From positions 46,306,402 through 46,370,401 of the forward strand of contig NC_079134.1 of NCBI RefSeq assembly GCF_945859705.1: DNA of 64,000 bases, in the 5' to 3' direction. This document shows positions 32,640-45,350 of the stretch, in pieces. A program made the translations under genes and the position numbers. This stretch comes from Episyrphus balteatus (taxonomy: Eukaryota > Arthropoda > Insecta > Diptera > Syrphidae). The notes beneath the pieces are model-generated. The model was given only the letters and a program-made list of their open reading frames with translations, was not told the DNA's origin and did no database searches. Each line of letters opens with the position of its first letter. The first letter of the stretch is position 1.

Positions 32640-33110
32640 AATACAATAAGCAGTTTTGCAGAAAATCCGATTTGAAAAAAGCGGTAATATGGCAGGTACC
32701 GTTAATAATGATTTTCAAAAAAAAAATTTTTTTTCAAAAGATAGACCTTATTTAAAAACTAACATTTAAATTTTTTTAACAAAACCGTTGGAGCCGTTTT
32801 CGTGAAATTAAACTTTTCCCAAATTTTTTTCCCGTTATTTTTGGTCCAAAAAAATTAATTCCAAAAACCCCTCTGGAGAGTCTCCAAAAACTGCTACATA
32901 GCAAGTTTGGAGTCAATCGGTCCATCCGTTTAGGCTCTAGTTCCTTGTACAGACAGACAGACAGACAGACAGACGGACAGACCCACTTTTTTGGCATTCT
33001 CTATCATCGTAATGTTATGGAAAAATGTTATCTCAACTTTTTTTTTTGAACGAATGCATAACTTGATATATGTATAGTACCTATATCGCAAGTAAAAAGA
33101 CGAGCTCAAG
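32640..33110 (+). repeat. Ancient dispersed repeat with CAGA microsatellite
   Basis: The sequence has AGGTACCGTTAATAATG, AACAAAACCGTTGGAGCC, AAAAACTGCTACATA, ATCCGTTTAGGC, a CAGA tract at 32949-32982 and TATCGCAAG near its end. An inverted homologue at 44810-45250 keeps most of these in the same order. A shorter relative lies inside the hAT-like element at 6540-6900. The family is common to this genome, with no coding capacity seen. Confidence 0.85.
32949..32982 (+). repeat. CAGA tetranucleotide microsatellite
   Basis: About eight CAGA/CGGA units in a row lie inside the dispersed repeat. In the inverted homologue (about 44940-44985) this zone is not a clean repeat, so the expansion belongs to this copy. 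Confidence 0.9.
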
Positions 33111-34295
33111 TAGGTACCTATGTAGTTTCTTAAATGCGTTTTGTTTGCCCTTTATCCCTTTTATTATGTCAACGAATCTCTAGTGAGCGCCAGAAAATTT
33201 AAAATAGCAATAATAGTGTCAGATTTCAAAATTTGAATGGAATAAGATACATAGCTTCGGTCTAAACAATTTTGGACCATATTGCCACCAGCTCCTTAAC
33301 CATAATATCGTTCTACATTTTATCGCTTGGTTTTAGCTTAATAGGTAGCATGTAGGTGATGCACAAAATACACATTGCACGTCATGCAAAATGCAAAATG
33401 TATATCAACTTCGTCTTCGTGCTCGTATACTGATTTGGTTTTTTTCGTTCCATCCATTCAATCTAGACCAGGCCAGAGAAGCCATGAAGGGCTAGGGGTT
33501 GCGGGGTTGATTCTCAAGTGCATATGCACTCGCTCTTGCACACAGGAACACACGTGGAAGTTTGCCAAATCAGACAAATTGTCGTCGGCATTTATTTTTG
33601 TAATTATTTTTGTTGTTTTAGTTCTTATTTTAGGGAGGATTGTGTACAAAAAAGAAAACAGTGTTCGAGAATGAAGTGTATGACATTTACTTGTTCCACT
33701 TCTGGAATATGTGTTGTTTCGTGTAAAATTGAAGTATCGACCTATAATTCTTAGCAAAAAAAATAAAATCCACAACGTTTGCGCTTTTTCAAGTCGTTAA
33801 TCAGAATACGAGACATGCAGGTACTAACATATAACCGTCCCAGAACACGCTACAACCTACACGTGAAATTTTAGTTTTTTCCTTGTGGTTCTGGGTTTAA
33901 TTAAAGGGCATCCTCTACTGAATTCTAGTTTATGGATGTTCTGCTAGCTCTATGCAGTGAAGCGGATGAAAAAAACGGAAACACCTGAGCACATTCAAAA
34001 AAGGTATAACTACCTCGCACATATACGTAATGCAATAAACTAGTATTCGGGTCACGTCTGGATGAGCTGGACTATTTCTTCACCTTAGACTGATTGTTAA
34101 TTGGATTTGAGGTTTCTTCCCTAAAAAAAAAAAAAAAAAAATAAAGCAAAAAACTATCTTTTGAATATTCAGAGGAAAAAATAAATTGTGGAAATGGAAT
34201 ATGGTTCGGTTTCTGAGCTTTTTCACTAGAGGGCAAAGGTTTTTATTCTAAATTTTGAACTTCGTATAGAAAATGGTAGACAAATTAATAAGAGC
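33111..34295. other. Stretch without supported genes
   Basis: Overlapping open frames of 78-105 codons around 33375-33775 lie on both strands. None shows a signal, domain or repeat that would support it. A palindrome GTGCATATGCAC lies near 33520, and an A run of about 19 near 34123. Confidence 0.5.
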
Positions 34296-35238
34296 AAAAA
34301 AAAAGAGGTTGTCTGTAAAGCCGATTTACGGACGATGATTTTACGTGATAACGTCGTCAGAAAACAGGTTGTGTGCTTTTGTTTAAAATGAGTCAATTGA
34401 AGCGTTACCTTATTTCAAACAATCATAATTTACAAGAAAAAGCTAAAAAAAAATACCTTTTTTATTTTCTTTTTACCTATATTAATTTTTTTATTTTAAA
34501 AGCTTACAAAAAAAATTATGCAATTTAAAAGCCAAGTATTTCTTCCATTTTTAAATTTTTACAATGCGCAAAAAGTATAAAAATAAGTCATTGAAAACAA
34601 TCATTTTCATTAAAAAAAGCAAAAAAAACATGAATTTTTATCTTCTCACGTCATTAGTTCCATTTTTTCCCTAACAACCTATATACCATCTGAGCTTATT
34701 GTCTTAGCTCAAAATATATATATCGATTAGGTCTATGAGACATCTACAAAAAGAGCTAGAATTTTTTGAACTCGATCAAATTTCATTAAGAAAAGCAAAA
34801 AAAAACATTTATTTTTATGTTCTCACGCTATGGAATCAATTTTTTTGTTTGACAACTTGTAAAAATTTTTATACAATGTGAAAGCTTATTATTTCACCTT
34901 TCATATGACTTGTCAATCTCATTTCAAAGATGCCTACAAGAGAAGTTAGAATTTTTTAAAGTCAACTATGTCGAATTTCCAGACTGAGATTACGGTACTT
35001 CCCACACTGGTGCCTGTTCGGCGGGCAACAGATCTCCAAGGGTGTTTTGAGGTTTTTCGCAAATTTCTTGATTTAACATTGTGTAGCTTGTAGTTAGTCT
35101 ACCGTTATGTGTGATATACCAAATGAAAGGTAATTGTATTAGAATGCTCATAAAAGTTTAATAAAATTTCTATCTACTCTTGGTCAAAAGTTATAACCTG
35201 TTGAATTCTAAAATTTTATTTTACCGTTATCTCAAAAT

Positions 35239-35490
35239 ATAAGTTTTTGGTGAACGGGCTTCAGGTCAAATGAAACAAATATTTTCTTTTTGTCACAACG
35301 TTTCGTCCATGTATATGGACATCATCAGGTGAACAATGGTTTCTATTTAAGCATTGATAAATATTTTAAGAAATGTTTACAAATTATTAACAATACAGTA
35401 AAACTTACAAACAATTATTTTTACATTTAAATTAAATAATAAACTTCTTACAACTACACAGTATATCTCAAAATTGTGTAGTTTTGTTTT
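35239..35490 (-). mobile_element. 252-bp retroposed insertion with 13-bp target duplication
   Basis: The insertion is flanked by the 13-bp direct repeat GTTATCTCAAAAT (35226-35238 and 35491-35503). The empty site, with one copy, is in the opposite arm near 43093-43108. A long duplication of this size suits target-primed reverse transcription. On the minus strand the insertion carries a hammerhead-like motif about 50-100 bases before its 3' end. That layout resembles 5'-truncated Penelope-like elements or retrozymes. No protein is encoded in so short a piece, so the class is inferred from the ribozyme motif and the duplication. Confidence 0.75.
35290..35338 (-). ncRNA. Candidate minimal hammerhead ribozyme
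   Basis: On the minus strand: CTGATGA (35328-35322), one extra T, a 6-bp stem II GTCCAT / ATGGAC closed by the loop ATAC (35320-35305), then GAAAC (35304-35300). Bases TTGTTCAC upstream can pair with GTGACAA downstream (35296-35290) through a bulge, as stem I. The site before it reads GTT (35299-35297). CUGAUGA plus GAAA around a stem is the invariant hammerhead core. Deviations are the extra T after CTGATGA and a stem III of one base pair without a loop. Very short stem III is known from ribozymes of Penelope-like elements, which may act as dimers. Activity is unproven. Confidence 0.55.
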
Positions 35491-36352
35491 GTTATCTCAA
35501 AATTGTGTTTACGAAAATGATTGAAACTTCGCACACATTTAGTCGTGGTCATGGTCTATCATTACTTTATGTACTTTATTCCTGTATCTATTAAAGAAAA
35601 AAAGATAAAAACAAAAACCGATGAGAATCGGTTAAAAACGGTCAAAAAACGTGTTTTCTTAAAACTTGTTTCTTCCATTATTCAGTCAAAACTCACTTAA
35701 CGATTCCAATTTTTTGCACATGTATGCATAAGACAAGAAAATACATGTCCTATAAGTTTGAGATTTTTTGAACGCTCCGAAAATACCCCTAAAAAGCAAG
35801 GTGTTTTTCAAAAATTCATATTTCGAAACGCAGAGTGTTGGAAAAAAATCCGTATAAGACGCCTAATTTTTTTTTCTCTCATCTTTACCTGGCACTTTTA
35901 AAATTGTCAAAAAAAATTTTCCCTATCCAAAATCATCATTTTTTCATAGCCCCAACACGTGTAAAACGTTCAAACAAAACGTTATAGCTTAGTTTCAAAA
36001 TTTTTAGAATTTTTTTAAATGCAGTTATTCTTACATTAGTCTCATCTATCTATAGTAAAAAAAATCAACTGTCTTCGACTTCGCGTTCAGATTTTAGCCT
36101 AAACTTCATCTTTCTGTTTTACCCCTGTTTACCCTATTAAATTACGGATTTTTTAAAAATCCTTCATTTGGATTAAGCTTTAGGTTATTATCTTTCAAAT
36201 AAGCTATAGAAGATTTTTGTATCTCTAATAGTTTTTTTTTTTAATTTTGAATTAAAACTTTTTCCGCACTGCGAAAGTGGAACGGGAGAAAATGGCGTCA
36301 CTTTTTTGTGGTAACTGCCATGGTTCATCGATTTATAAGACGTTATCACGCC

Positions 36353-38540
36353 AAAAAAAAAAACACGTGAATGAGTTTTAAGAAAGAATAGTTAAATATG
36401 GTTTCGTGGGACACTTTTGGACTTTTCCCCTTGGACTTGGCTCAAATATAATTTGAAAAATATAACTTTTGGAAGCTATGCAGGCTTAGGAAAAAACACA
36501 TTTTTTGGATAACGAAATAATTATGCTTTTTGTCTTATTATACAAAATTGTGGCGTCTGTTAAAAACCAGATTGAATAAACCCATCATTTCAAAGTAAAA
36601 AAGAGCAGTCATTTCATTAATATATGAAACTGAGCTCAACTTCCAACGAAACTATAACAAGAGGCCATCAATTTAAATATATTATAAAACAAAAAATGTA
36701 TTCCAAGTATCACCACATGGAATTTATTAAGTTTCATTTTAACTATATTACGTAATCCACATTATAAAATAAAGATATGTTTGTTGCTTCAAAATTGAAA
36801 CCAAACAACTGCACAGCAATGCTAAATTATCCATGAAATAAGATATTTTCCTCATCAAAGTGCATTCATTTGTCCATGACACAAATTATTATTATTATTA
36901 TCGCTTATATTATATCCGAGAAGTGTTTTTTTTTTTTTTTTTAATGTAAATTAAGTTTTGTTTTTATTCTTTGTTCTTTTTCTTGATATTATTTTTTTCT
37001 TTGTACAAAAAACATAAACACAATTGTGTCTGCCATTTCACGTCTGATTCTTTTCTTTTGTTTTGATATGCGTCTTGTGATTTTATTTGTTTTGATTCAA
37101 GAAACAAGAAAAATAAATAAAAAAAAAAACAGAAGTCTACACGAGTGTGTTGTGTTCTACTTTTATTCAAATTTTTTCCAGGACACAATTTTATTTATTT
37201 GTCTTTCTTAAAAAATCGAGATATTGTGCCTTCAAATTAAGAAGAATTTGATCTTTTAAGTGGAAATCACAGTCAAACTCGGTTAAAGGCATATCCCGTT
37301 GATAAGAGATTCGAGCCTCAATTTGAGTTAAAGAATAATAAATGATAGCAAAGAAAAACAAGCAATGTTTAACTCAGTCGCATCTACTTTCAATACAATT
37401 TTTCAATAGTTAAGCGGAAGATACTGTAAAAATACACAAAGCTTATATTTTTTTCGCAAGAAATCCTCATTAAAGAACATTTGATTGAACGTATTTAATG
37501 GATTCAGATTTCCCAACAAAGGATTTCTAGATTTCTATGAAAAAGCAATGAAAGCAGTGTCACAGTCTTTAGCCCATGGATCAAAGATATCCGTTTTCTT
37601 ATTCTTCGTCTTGTTACACAATGTCCTTGCGATGATAACAACAAGAGTATAGTCGAATTTGAAGACGACAAAATTTACTTTTTCGCTGAATTGCTTTTGC
37701 AAATCTTCTATTCCACCTTCTGATTATGATGAGAGGATTCTAAGAGGTATAGAAGAGGATTTACTTTCAAGCAATGCTTTTGCATAATCAAATAAGTTAA
37801 AATATATAGGCTTCCCATCATCCTACACTTAGCGCGTTGAAAAGCAACTCCTACCACCTTGTTGACATTTTTATATTCCTTATAATAACTCTTGATTTTT
37901 TTATTCACCAAATATAAAAGCAAAAAAGAGAAAAAAACCTTTTACTTTTTGAATACAAAATTTTTTATACAAGAAAATGTTATGAAAACGTTTCATTAGG
38001 ATAAAAAGTATAGAAGGTACGTGTTTAACTAGGATAAATATAAATATTAAAAAAAATGTAATTGGAATTGTTTTTTCTTGTGTTTGTTGTTTTATTTATG
38101 CAAAGTATGCATAAACAAGAAGGTTTTTTTTCTTTTCTGTTTTTAATTTAATTTATAAGCCTCTTCTTGTGTTGAAGGATTTCATCATTTTGTGATTACG
38201 ATTAGTCTAGGTTTAACCTTGGTTTTATAAGATTATAATTGTTTCTAATACAAATAAATACAAACCAAGAGAGATTATTCACATTTTTTGTTTATGAAAA
38301 CTTAAACGAAAGAATGAATCAGTTTTATAGAAATAGGTACATTTTTATGTGATTAACTTAAGAAAGGATTCTTTTCATGAGCCATAACAAATAGAATAGG
38401 TAATAAAGTTGGCATGTTTATGCAATCATATAAAAAATTGATCCATCTTAAATGAAGATTAGAAATATGTATCTCAGGTTAAAAAGGTTCATATTTTATG
38501 ACTTGCGATTGGGTGGTATATTGTTACTTAATACTATGTT
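36353..38540. other. Spacer of second long inverted repeat, first part
   Basis: AT-rich DNA with short homopolymer and ATT microsatellite runs (about 36885-36900). No supported gene is present; the longest open frames are 71-74 codons and without features. Confidence 0.55.
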
Positions 38541-38880
38541 CACATGGAGAAAAAACAAGGCACTTTAAATCAATAAGATGATGCCCAATTTAAATCCAAT
38601 CTTCTTAAAAGAATAGATTTAATATTATTAAAATAGATGGAATCTAAATTCTGTTAAATTAAAAGTGAACCTAATTTCATTTTAATGAGAATTTTCTTTT
38701 TGAAAAATCTAGTTGAAATGAAAAGATTTCTTTTTGATTTTACGTGCATACTTATACTTTACATATTAAAAAATTTATAAATAATGTGGAAATCTTTTCT
38801 AAATGTTTCGTAGTTATTTTTTTGTCAGGTGCATTGTTTTTGAGTGTAAAAGCGAGTGGTGGTCAATAATGCGGTTGCAG
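38541..38880 (+). repeat. Direct repeat, copy 1
   Basis: From GGAGAAAAAACAAGGCACTTT through GATGATGCCC to GCGAGTGGTGGTCAATAATGCGGTTGCAG, this matches 39565-40140 with many differences. A terminal portion also recurs inverted at 58341-58388. It is an old dispersed family. Confidence 0.75.
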
Positions 38881-39564
38881 TTTCTCATACTAAATTTCAA
38901 AAGTGAGATAGCTTGATGGTACGGCACTCGCCTTGTGACCAAAAAGTTGTTGTATTACCTATTTCCAGTGGATGCCAACTTTTCAATTTTTTTTTTTTTA
39001 AATTAAAACATCATCACATAAAATTAAAAAGATTTTCTAATTAAATTTAATGGATTCTTTTAAATCAAAATATTCAAGAAACTTAATTTAAAACCGAAGT
39101 CTTCTCGGCTAAAAACCATGCAAAAATCTTATTTTTAGTATGTCTTTTAAGAATACTCCACAATGCATAGTTAAAATTTTACACTTAAACCTCAACATAA
39201 GTAGCTCAACTTTTATTTGATAAAGTGAAACTTAGGAAGTTAATTGGGCCCTTATTAAGACTTAACCTCCCAGATTTTATAACATCGTTTTATAATGAAA
39301 CAAAACTGCAGTAAAAACGTTGTTTGATGTAAAATCTGAAAAACGTAACCGTGAGACCGTAAAATTGTGGAAGATTTTAAGATTCCTATTAAAGTTTTCG
39401 AAAAGTTCAGCGGAAATAATGTCCACCATGCTTTTCCCATTTACTGTCGTTGTCTAAAAAATTTTAAGATTTGTTGTTTTGCAAACTGCTAGTAGGTATT
39501 GCAATATCTTCGGCAAACGTATTTTATCACTTGAAAGCAAGAGTTACAACATTGCACAAATTAT

Positions 39565-40140
39565 TCACAGAGAAAAATAAGGTACTTTAAAAAAAATGAT
39601 GCCCACTCTAAATCCCATCTGCTTAAAAGAAAAAGATTTCTTATTAAAACAAATGGAATCCGCTCCGATTCTGTTAGATTTTAAATGAATTTCTTTTTAT
39701 TTTAATAAGAATTTCCTTTAAAAAAAACTCGACTAAAAATGACGAGATTTTTTATAAATTCTGTGTGCATATCTGCACACGGGTGCGAATTTGACAGGAC
39801 AAAAATAAAAAATGGTCACAAAAAAGTGTTTTTATAAGGGTGAAAATACATTTTTTTGGAATTATGAATGCAATATTCAAATTCCTATTAAAATTCTAAA
39901 TCAATTTCACATATAATTCCCAATACAATAGTGAGACCGAAAAAAGTTGTAGGGACATGAAAAAGTATAAACCAAATTCGCAAAAAAGAGGTGTGTTTAC
40001 AGAGGATTAATATAAAAAGATTTTAGTTAAAAAAGAGAATCATTTTTCATTAATGTGAAAATCTTTACTACTTGTTATATTTTTTTTGCCAGATGAATGT
40101 TGTAATTGAGTGTAATGGCGAGCGATGATCGATATTGCAG
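39565..40140 (+). repeat. Direct repeat, copy 2, interrupted by a MITE
   Basis: This is homologous to 38541-38880: AGAGAAAAATAAGGTACTTT, GATGCCC, then GTGTAATGGCGAGCGATGATCGATATTGCAG. A roughly 230-bp segment at 39775-40005 is absent from the first copy and resembles the TTAA MITE at 45473-45759. Confidence 0.75.
39775..40005 (-). mobile_element. Worn piggyBac-like MITE copy
   Basis: This is an inverted relative of 45473-45759. It shares CACACGGGTGCGAATTTG, the TGGTCACAAAAAAGTG segment and GGTGTGTTTACAGAGG followed by ATTAA. The outer left end is rearranged, so the TTAA and CCC tip are lost there. Confidence 0.7.
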
Positions 40141-42245
40141 AAAATTTACCAAATGTGGCAGTTTTAGTGAATTAAATTTGAATATGCACGACAGGAATAG
40201 AGAGCTTATAATAGTCTTTGCAATGTTCTTAGAATGCTGTAAAAAAATTTACATAATATTGATTTCGATTCTATTTTGTCCAATCAAACTTTGTTAACAC
40301 CACAAACTGATTTGTCATTAAAAGTTTTGAAAACACGTAACCATCACTTGCTTCGCGAAAAATTAGTCTCTAAATCTTTCCAAAACAAAATTTATAGATA
40401 CTTTAAGCTCTATGCGTAACAAATAATAAACACTCTTCTTAATTTCCATGCTATCAAATTCCATGTTTATCAATGACAATTACTCGACACAAAAAATAAT
40501 GAATAAATAAAATTATGCTAATTCATCGTCTTAGGGCAATTTTCTTATACATCAAATTATCGAAGCAAGCTTTCAGATAAACATCTGTAATTGGTTGTTT
40601 TCCATTTATCTCATAGAAATGTGCCACACTGAATATAAATAAAGTATTTATTACATCATTTTTTTTTTTTTTGCATTCTATCGCATATTACTTGGATACA
40701 ATGTTGTAATTTCGAATTTGTGCCTTGACTGACAAATGAGGAATTATATCAGGAAATTGCAAATTATGAGCGTCAATGAATGTTGAATTATCTAAATACT
40801 TCATAATGTGATTATTTAATGTATTTTAGTAAAATATTCAATGATAGATAGATACAAATTTTCTTGGAAGTATTGAAATACTGAACAATGCTTGCAGAAT
40901 ATTTTAGAGCTACACTGCACATTTAAAATTGCATTTGCACTACATCAACAACTACAAAACTGACTGCGTAGAAAAAGGAGAATTTTTGCTGAAATTACAA
41001 GACTCTTGAATAACGACTGGAATCAACAGTAGATAGATTTTTTGAAAATACAATTTTTTTTTAGAAACACACTTGAATTCAGTTTTTTTTGTGTGTGTTG
41101 TTCAGCTATGCGATATGAAGTATCTAGGTTTTCTTTTTTTTTACGATGGGTGTGAAATTGTACTCTCTGTAGGTATCAGCATTTACCTTGAACGAAAGAA
41201 AATCTCTCTTGATGGTAGTAGAATCTAGAAGTACCTGATGGAAGGTCATATCTATAGCAAAAAATGCCATAGCAAAAGCTTCCAGTTTATACTGCTAGAA
41301 GAACTATAAAAATGCTTTCGAAGGTTTTTTAATAGTCGATCAAATGGAAAAAAAGTTAAGTCCTTCAGAAAGTTTTCCGGTAATTTGTTGCACAAAAAAA
41401 CGGACCAAAAACTACAAACCTATACACATACTTCTACATCTAACCATAAAAATAGTATTGTAGATATAACTTTGAGAAGAGTTTTTTTTTTTTGCTCTCG
41501 TTACTATAAGAAAGGTTAGGTGGTACCTTCCTAACATTCTGGTCATTTAGAAAGAGAGTTCGTAAAATATTAGGTTATGTATGTAGCAAACCCGCAGCTG
41601 TTGTAAGAATAGTTTGTTGCATGCTTTGCAGCATGTCTCTGTATTATTATAGTCCTTGGAGATTCTTAACACACATAACTATACACACTTGAATGTGAGT
41701 ATAAGCTTGGTCTTGGACAACTTTAAAAGTTCATTAAATTTTGCGAGTGCATCAGGCCAAGCAGCAGGCACCACACAACATGAGTGTGTATAATAGTGCT
41801 CTTGTCAGTAATTTTAAGAAAAAATGTTTTCTACTGCCACATCAATCAGAGGATACATTGCAATTTTTAGTTTTTGTTTATATAATTTTTATTTTTCGAC
41901 TTGATGCTGCAAAAAATGTAGGTCAAGTGTGCAGTCTGTAATGATTATTTCCAGCTTCTAAGTAAATAGGAAATTTGTAAATGTTGTAGCATTTGTACTA
42001 CTAACAATAAGTAGGCGATTTATCATTATTTCATCATTGACAGCATAAATCTAATTTTATTTTATAACGTCATTGTTTTGTTTAGTTAGTGAAAAATTAT
42101 CTATTCCAAGTGTGTCAGTCGTACCTACTCTTTTCAGCCCTAAACCAGTAAAACAGTGAAAATTTCTATGAAGAATTTCATTATTTTCAATTAAGAAAAA
42201 ATATGGAACTGGTCTTAAAAATGAATCTTTTTTTTCTCGTTCGTT
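40141..42245. other. Spacer of second long inverted repeat, last part
   Basis: AT-rich. No gene, RNA or transposon end was recognised. Confidence 0.55.
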
Positions 42246-43890
42246 GACGTGATAACGTCTTATAAATCGATGAACCATGGCAGCCACCACAAAAAAGTGA
42301 CGCCATTTTCTAACGTTACACTCTCGCACTTTCGCAGTGCGGCAAAATATTTAAATTCAAAATTAAAAATAAACTATAAGAGATACAAAAATCTTCTATA
42401 GCTTATTTGAAAGATAATAACCTAAAGCTTAATCTAAATGAAGGATTTTTAAAACAGAAAGATGAAATTTGAGCTAAAATCTAAACGCGAAGTCGTAGAG
42501 AATTGATTTTTTTTTTGCTGTAGATAGATGAGATTAATTAAAGAATAACTGAATTTAAGGAAAAATTCCAAAAAAATTTGAAACTAAGCTTTAACGTTTT
42601 GTTTGAACGTTGTACACGTGTTGGGGCTATGACAAAACGATGATTTAGGGTAAAGGAAATTTTTTTTTGAAAATTCTAAAGATGCCAGGTGAAAGATGAG
42701 GGAAAAAAAAATTGGGCGTCTGATACGGATTTTTTTTCAACTCTCTGCTTTTCGAAATATGAATTTTTGAAAAACACCTTGTTTTTTAGTGGTATTTTTG
42801 GGTAATTTTTGATTTTTAGCTTTTTTTGAAGCGGTCAAAAAATTTCAAACTTATAGGACATGTAGGTTTTGGCCTTATGATTAATTTGGAATCATTAAGT
42901 GAGTTTTGACTGATTAACTAAAGAAACAAGTTTTTAAAAAACACGTTTTTTGACCGTTTTTAACCGATTTTCATCGTTTTTTATTTTTATCTTTTTTACT
43001 TTAATAGATACAAGAATAAAGTATGTGGAGTAATGATAGACCATGAATACGACAATATGTGTGCGAAGTTTCAATCATTTTCGTAAACACAATTTTGAGA
43101 TAACGGTAAAATAAAATTTTAGAATTCAACAGGTTATAACTTTTGACCAAGAGCAGATAGAAATTTTATTAATGAGCATCCTGATACAATTACCTTTCAT
43201 TTGGTATATCACACATAACGGTAGACTAACTACAAGCTACACAATGTTAAATCAAGAAATTTGCGAAAAACCTCAAAACACCACTGGAGATCTGTTGCCC
43301 CCCGAACAGCCACCAGTGTGGGAAGTACAGTAATCTCAGTCTGGAAATTCGACATGGTTGACTTTAAAGATGTCTTAGATGTCTCATAGACCTGATCGAT
43401 ATATATATTTTGAGCTAAGACAATAAGCTTTCAGATGGTTTTATATACTAGGTTGTTAGGGAAAAAAATGGAATTAATGACGTGAGAAGATAAAAATTCA
43501 TGTTTTCTTTGCTTTTTTGATGAAAATGATTGTTTTCAATAAATTATTTGTATACTTTTTGCGCATTATAAAAATTTAAGTATGGCTTTATGAAATGAAA
43601 GGTGAAATATATCACATGATATAAAATTTTTTTAAAGGTTGTCATTGAAAAAAATTGAAACAATAGCGTGAGAAGATAACATTATATGTGTTTTTGCATT
43701 TTTTGATGAAAATTGATCGAGTTCAAAAAATTCTAGCTCTTTCAGTAGTTGTCTAATAGACATGATCTATATATATTTTGAGCTGAAGCAATAAGCTTTC
43801 AGGTGGTATAAAATTTATTAATCACGTAAAATTTATTAATCACGTAAAATCATCGTCCGTAAACCGGCTTTACAGACAACCTCTTTTTTT
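42246..43890 (-). repeat. Right arm of the second long inverted repeat
   Basis: This is the reverse complement of most of 34296-36352. It lacks the hammerhead-bearing insertion and the 330-bp segment of the left arm. A short phrase TTTATTAATCACGTAAAA is duplicated near 43810-43850. Divergence between the arms is clearly higher than in the 24.6-kb inverted repeat. Confidence 0.85.
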
Positions 43891-44809
43891 TAATATTAAA
43901 AATTTGACTTCCCTGACTCTAAACCTGGTTTCAGAAAATTCCTAGCACGTGTCATTTTTATAAAAATAGTATTTGACAAATATGAAAGGTTTATTGAAAA
44001 TAACCCTTTTACATTCGATTGACCTTGTACGAAAAATAAAACTATTCGTATTTAAATTTGAAGAACTTGTTCCTCATAACATGATCTATAATATGACACT
44101 AAATTTGTATATGTTCATTAATGTTTCCTTACATTTTAAAATTCTATAGTAATCAAAAATAGCAAAAATATAAAAAATCCTGCAGTTTTTAGTAAATCCC
44201 GAATGAATAAAAAAATCTTAATTAAAGAAAATGTAAAATCTTATCACCCGCCATAATATAAGATGTTGAAAATGTAATGAAAAGTATTTTAAAATACATT
44301 TAAACAAATTTATACGGGTCTTATAATTTTATTATACTATTTTTCTATTTATTTATTTTTTCTATTTGTTCTGCAAAAAGTCAGAAAAGTTCTATAACGT
44401 AAGGATTTTAAATTTACGCGTTAAAATTCAAAAAAAATTTTTTTTTTTTTTGAAATCCAAAAAATCACACCTATCTCGAAAATGAGAACTGATCAAAAAA
44501 TTTTGAATTCGGTCGAAATCAGCATACCAAAATTCATTTTGTTCCTATGACAAATATATATAATTTTATTTTTTCAAATCCGTTTATTTATGGTACAATT
44601 TGCCAAATCTGCATATCTACTTAACCTAATTAAATTTCAGATATTTCAAAGAAGAGAAATTGAGAAGACTGAAACTAAATTTGAAAGCAACAAATTAAAA
44701 CTGTATACGAAATTTAGTTGAAAAATATTACCTAAATTTAAAATATTGCATCAAAAACAGCAAAATTACACCAGAGTAATTAGTACCTACCTTACACAAA
44801 AAAAAACAA
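43891..44809. other. AT-rich stretch, no gene seen
   Basis: Nothing recognisable is present apart from A/T runs. Confidence 0.55.
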
Positions 44810-45350
44810 TTTTTAACCAAAAGACCCTTTTTGCTTGCGATATAGATACTTAATATATGTAAGTATATGTATCAAGTAAGACATTCGAACAAAAAGAGAA
44901 AAGTTGAGATAAAAATAACACACAAAAATTGGGTCTCGAAAGTCCGCCTGTCCCTCTCTCTGTCAATCTTTCAGTCTGTTATTCTATCACGGTGAATATC
45001 GATGTGCATTAAGGAGCTGCAGCATAAACGGATAGGGTGATCCACTCCGAACTTGGTATGTAGCAGTTTTTGGCCCCTGTACATAGGAGTTTTTGGAAAA
45101 AAATTTATTTTCTCGAAAACGGCTCCAACGATTTTGTTAAAAAATTTAAAGGTTTTTTTAATGATTATTTTTTTTTTCGAAAATCATTATTAACGGTACC
45201 TCCCATAGAACCACTTTTTTTTAAATCTGCCAAACTTGTTATATAATTTTATTATAAATCAAAAATAAAATTTTAAAAAATAATTATTTTGGATTAAAAA
45301 AAATGTTTTTTTTTTTGTAGAATTATCAAATTTTCGAAAAAACACCCTTT
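44810..45350 (-). repeat. Inverted homologue of the 32640-33110 dispersed repeat
   Basis: The reverse complement keeps GGTACCGTTAATAATGATTTTC, AACAAAATCGTTGGAGCCGTTTTCG, AAAAACTGCTACATACCAAGTT, TATCCGTTTATGC and CTATATCGCAAGCAAAAAG in the same order as the other copy. The zone corresponding to the CAGA tract is degenerate. Confidence 0.85.

Larger units (their letters stand above)
34296..36352 (+). repeat. Left arm of the second long inverted repeat
   Basis: The arm pairs with 42246-43890. It is longer because it has about 330 extra bases near 34350-34680 and a 252-bp insertion at 35239-35490. Within each arm, a block around GAGCTTATTGTCTTAGCTCAAAATATAT and a TTATCTTCTCACG segment occurs in two related versions, so the arm itself has internal duplication. 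Confidence 0.85.
34296..43890. mobile_element. Second long-TIR structure, 9.6 kb
   Basis: The ends are inverted repeats: GAGGTTGTCTGTAAAGCCG with ATTTACGGACGATGA at the left, and the reverse complement with one change (G for A) at the right. The left arm 34296-36352 and right arm 42246-43890 pair over most of their length. The inner arm ends also carry GATAACGTCTTATAAATCG. The spacer (36353-42245) has no open frame over about 75 codons. The class is unknown; it could be a foldback-type element or two solo elements in inverted orientation. No clear target duplication is seen. Confidence 0.8.

Noticed and set aside
33375..33775. Overlapping frames of 78-105 codons on both strands
   Set aside because: Mutually overlapping, biased composition, no family features; most likely chance.
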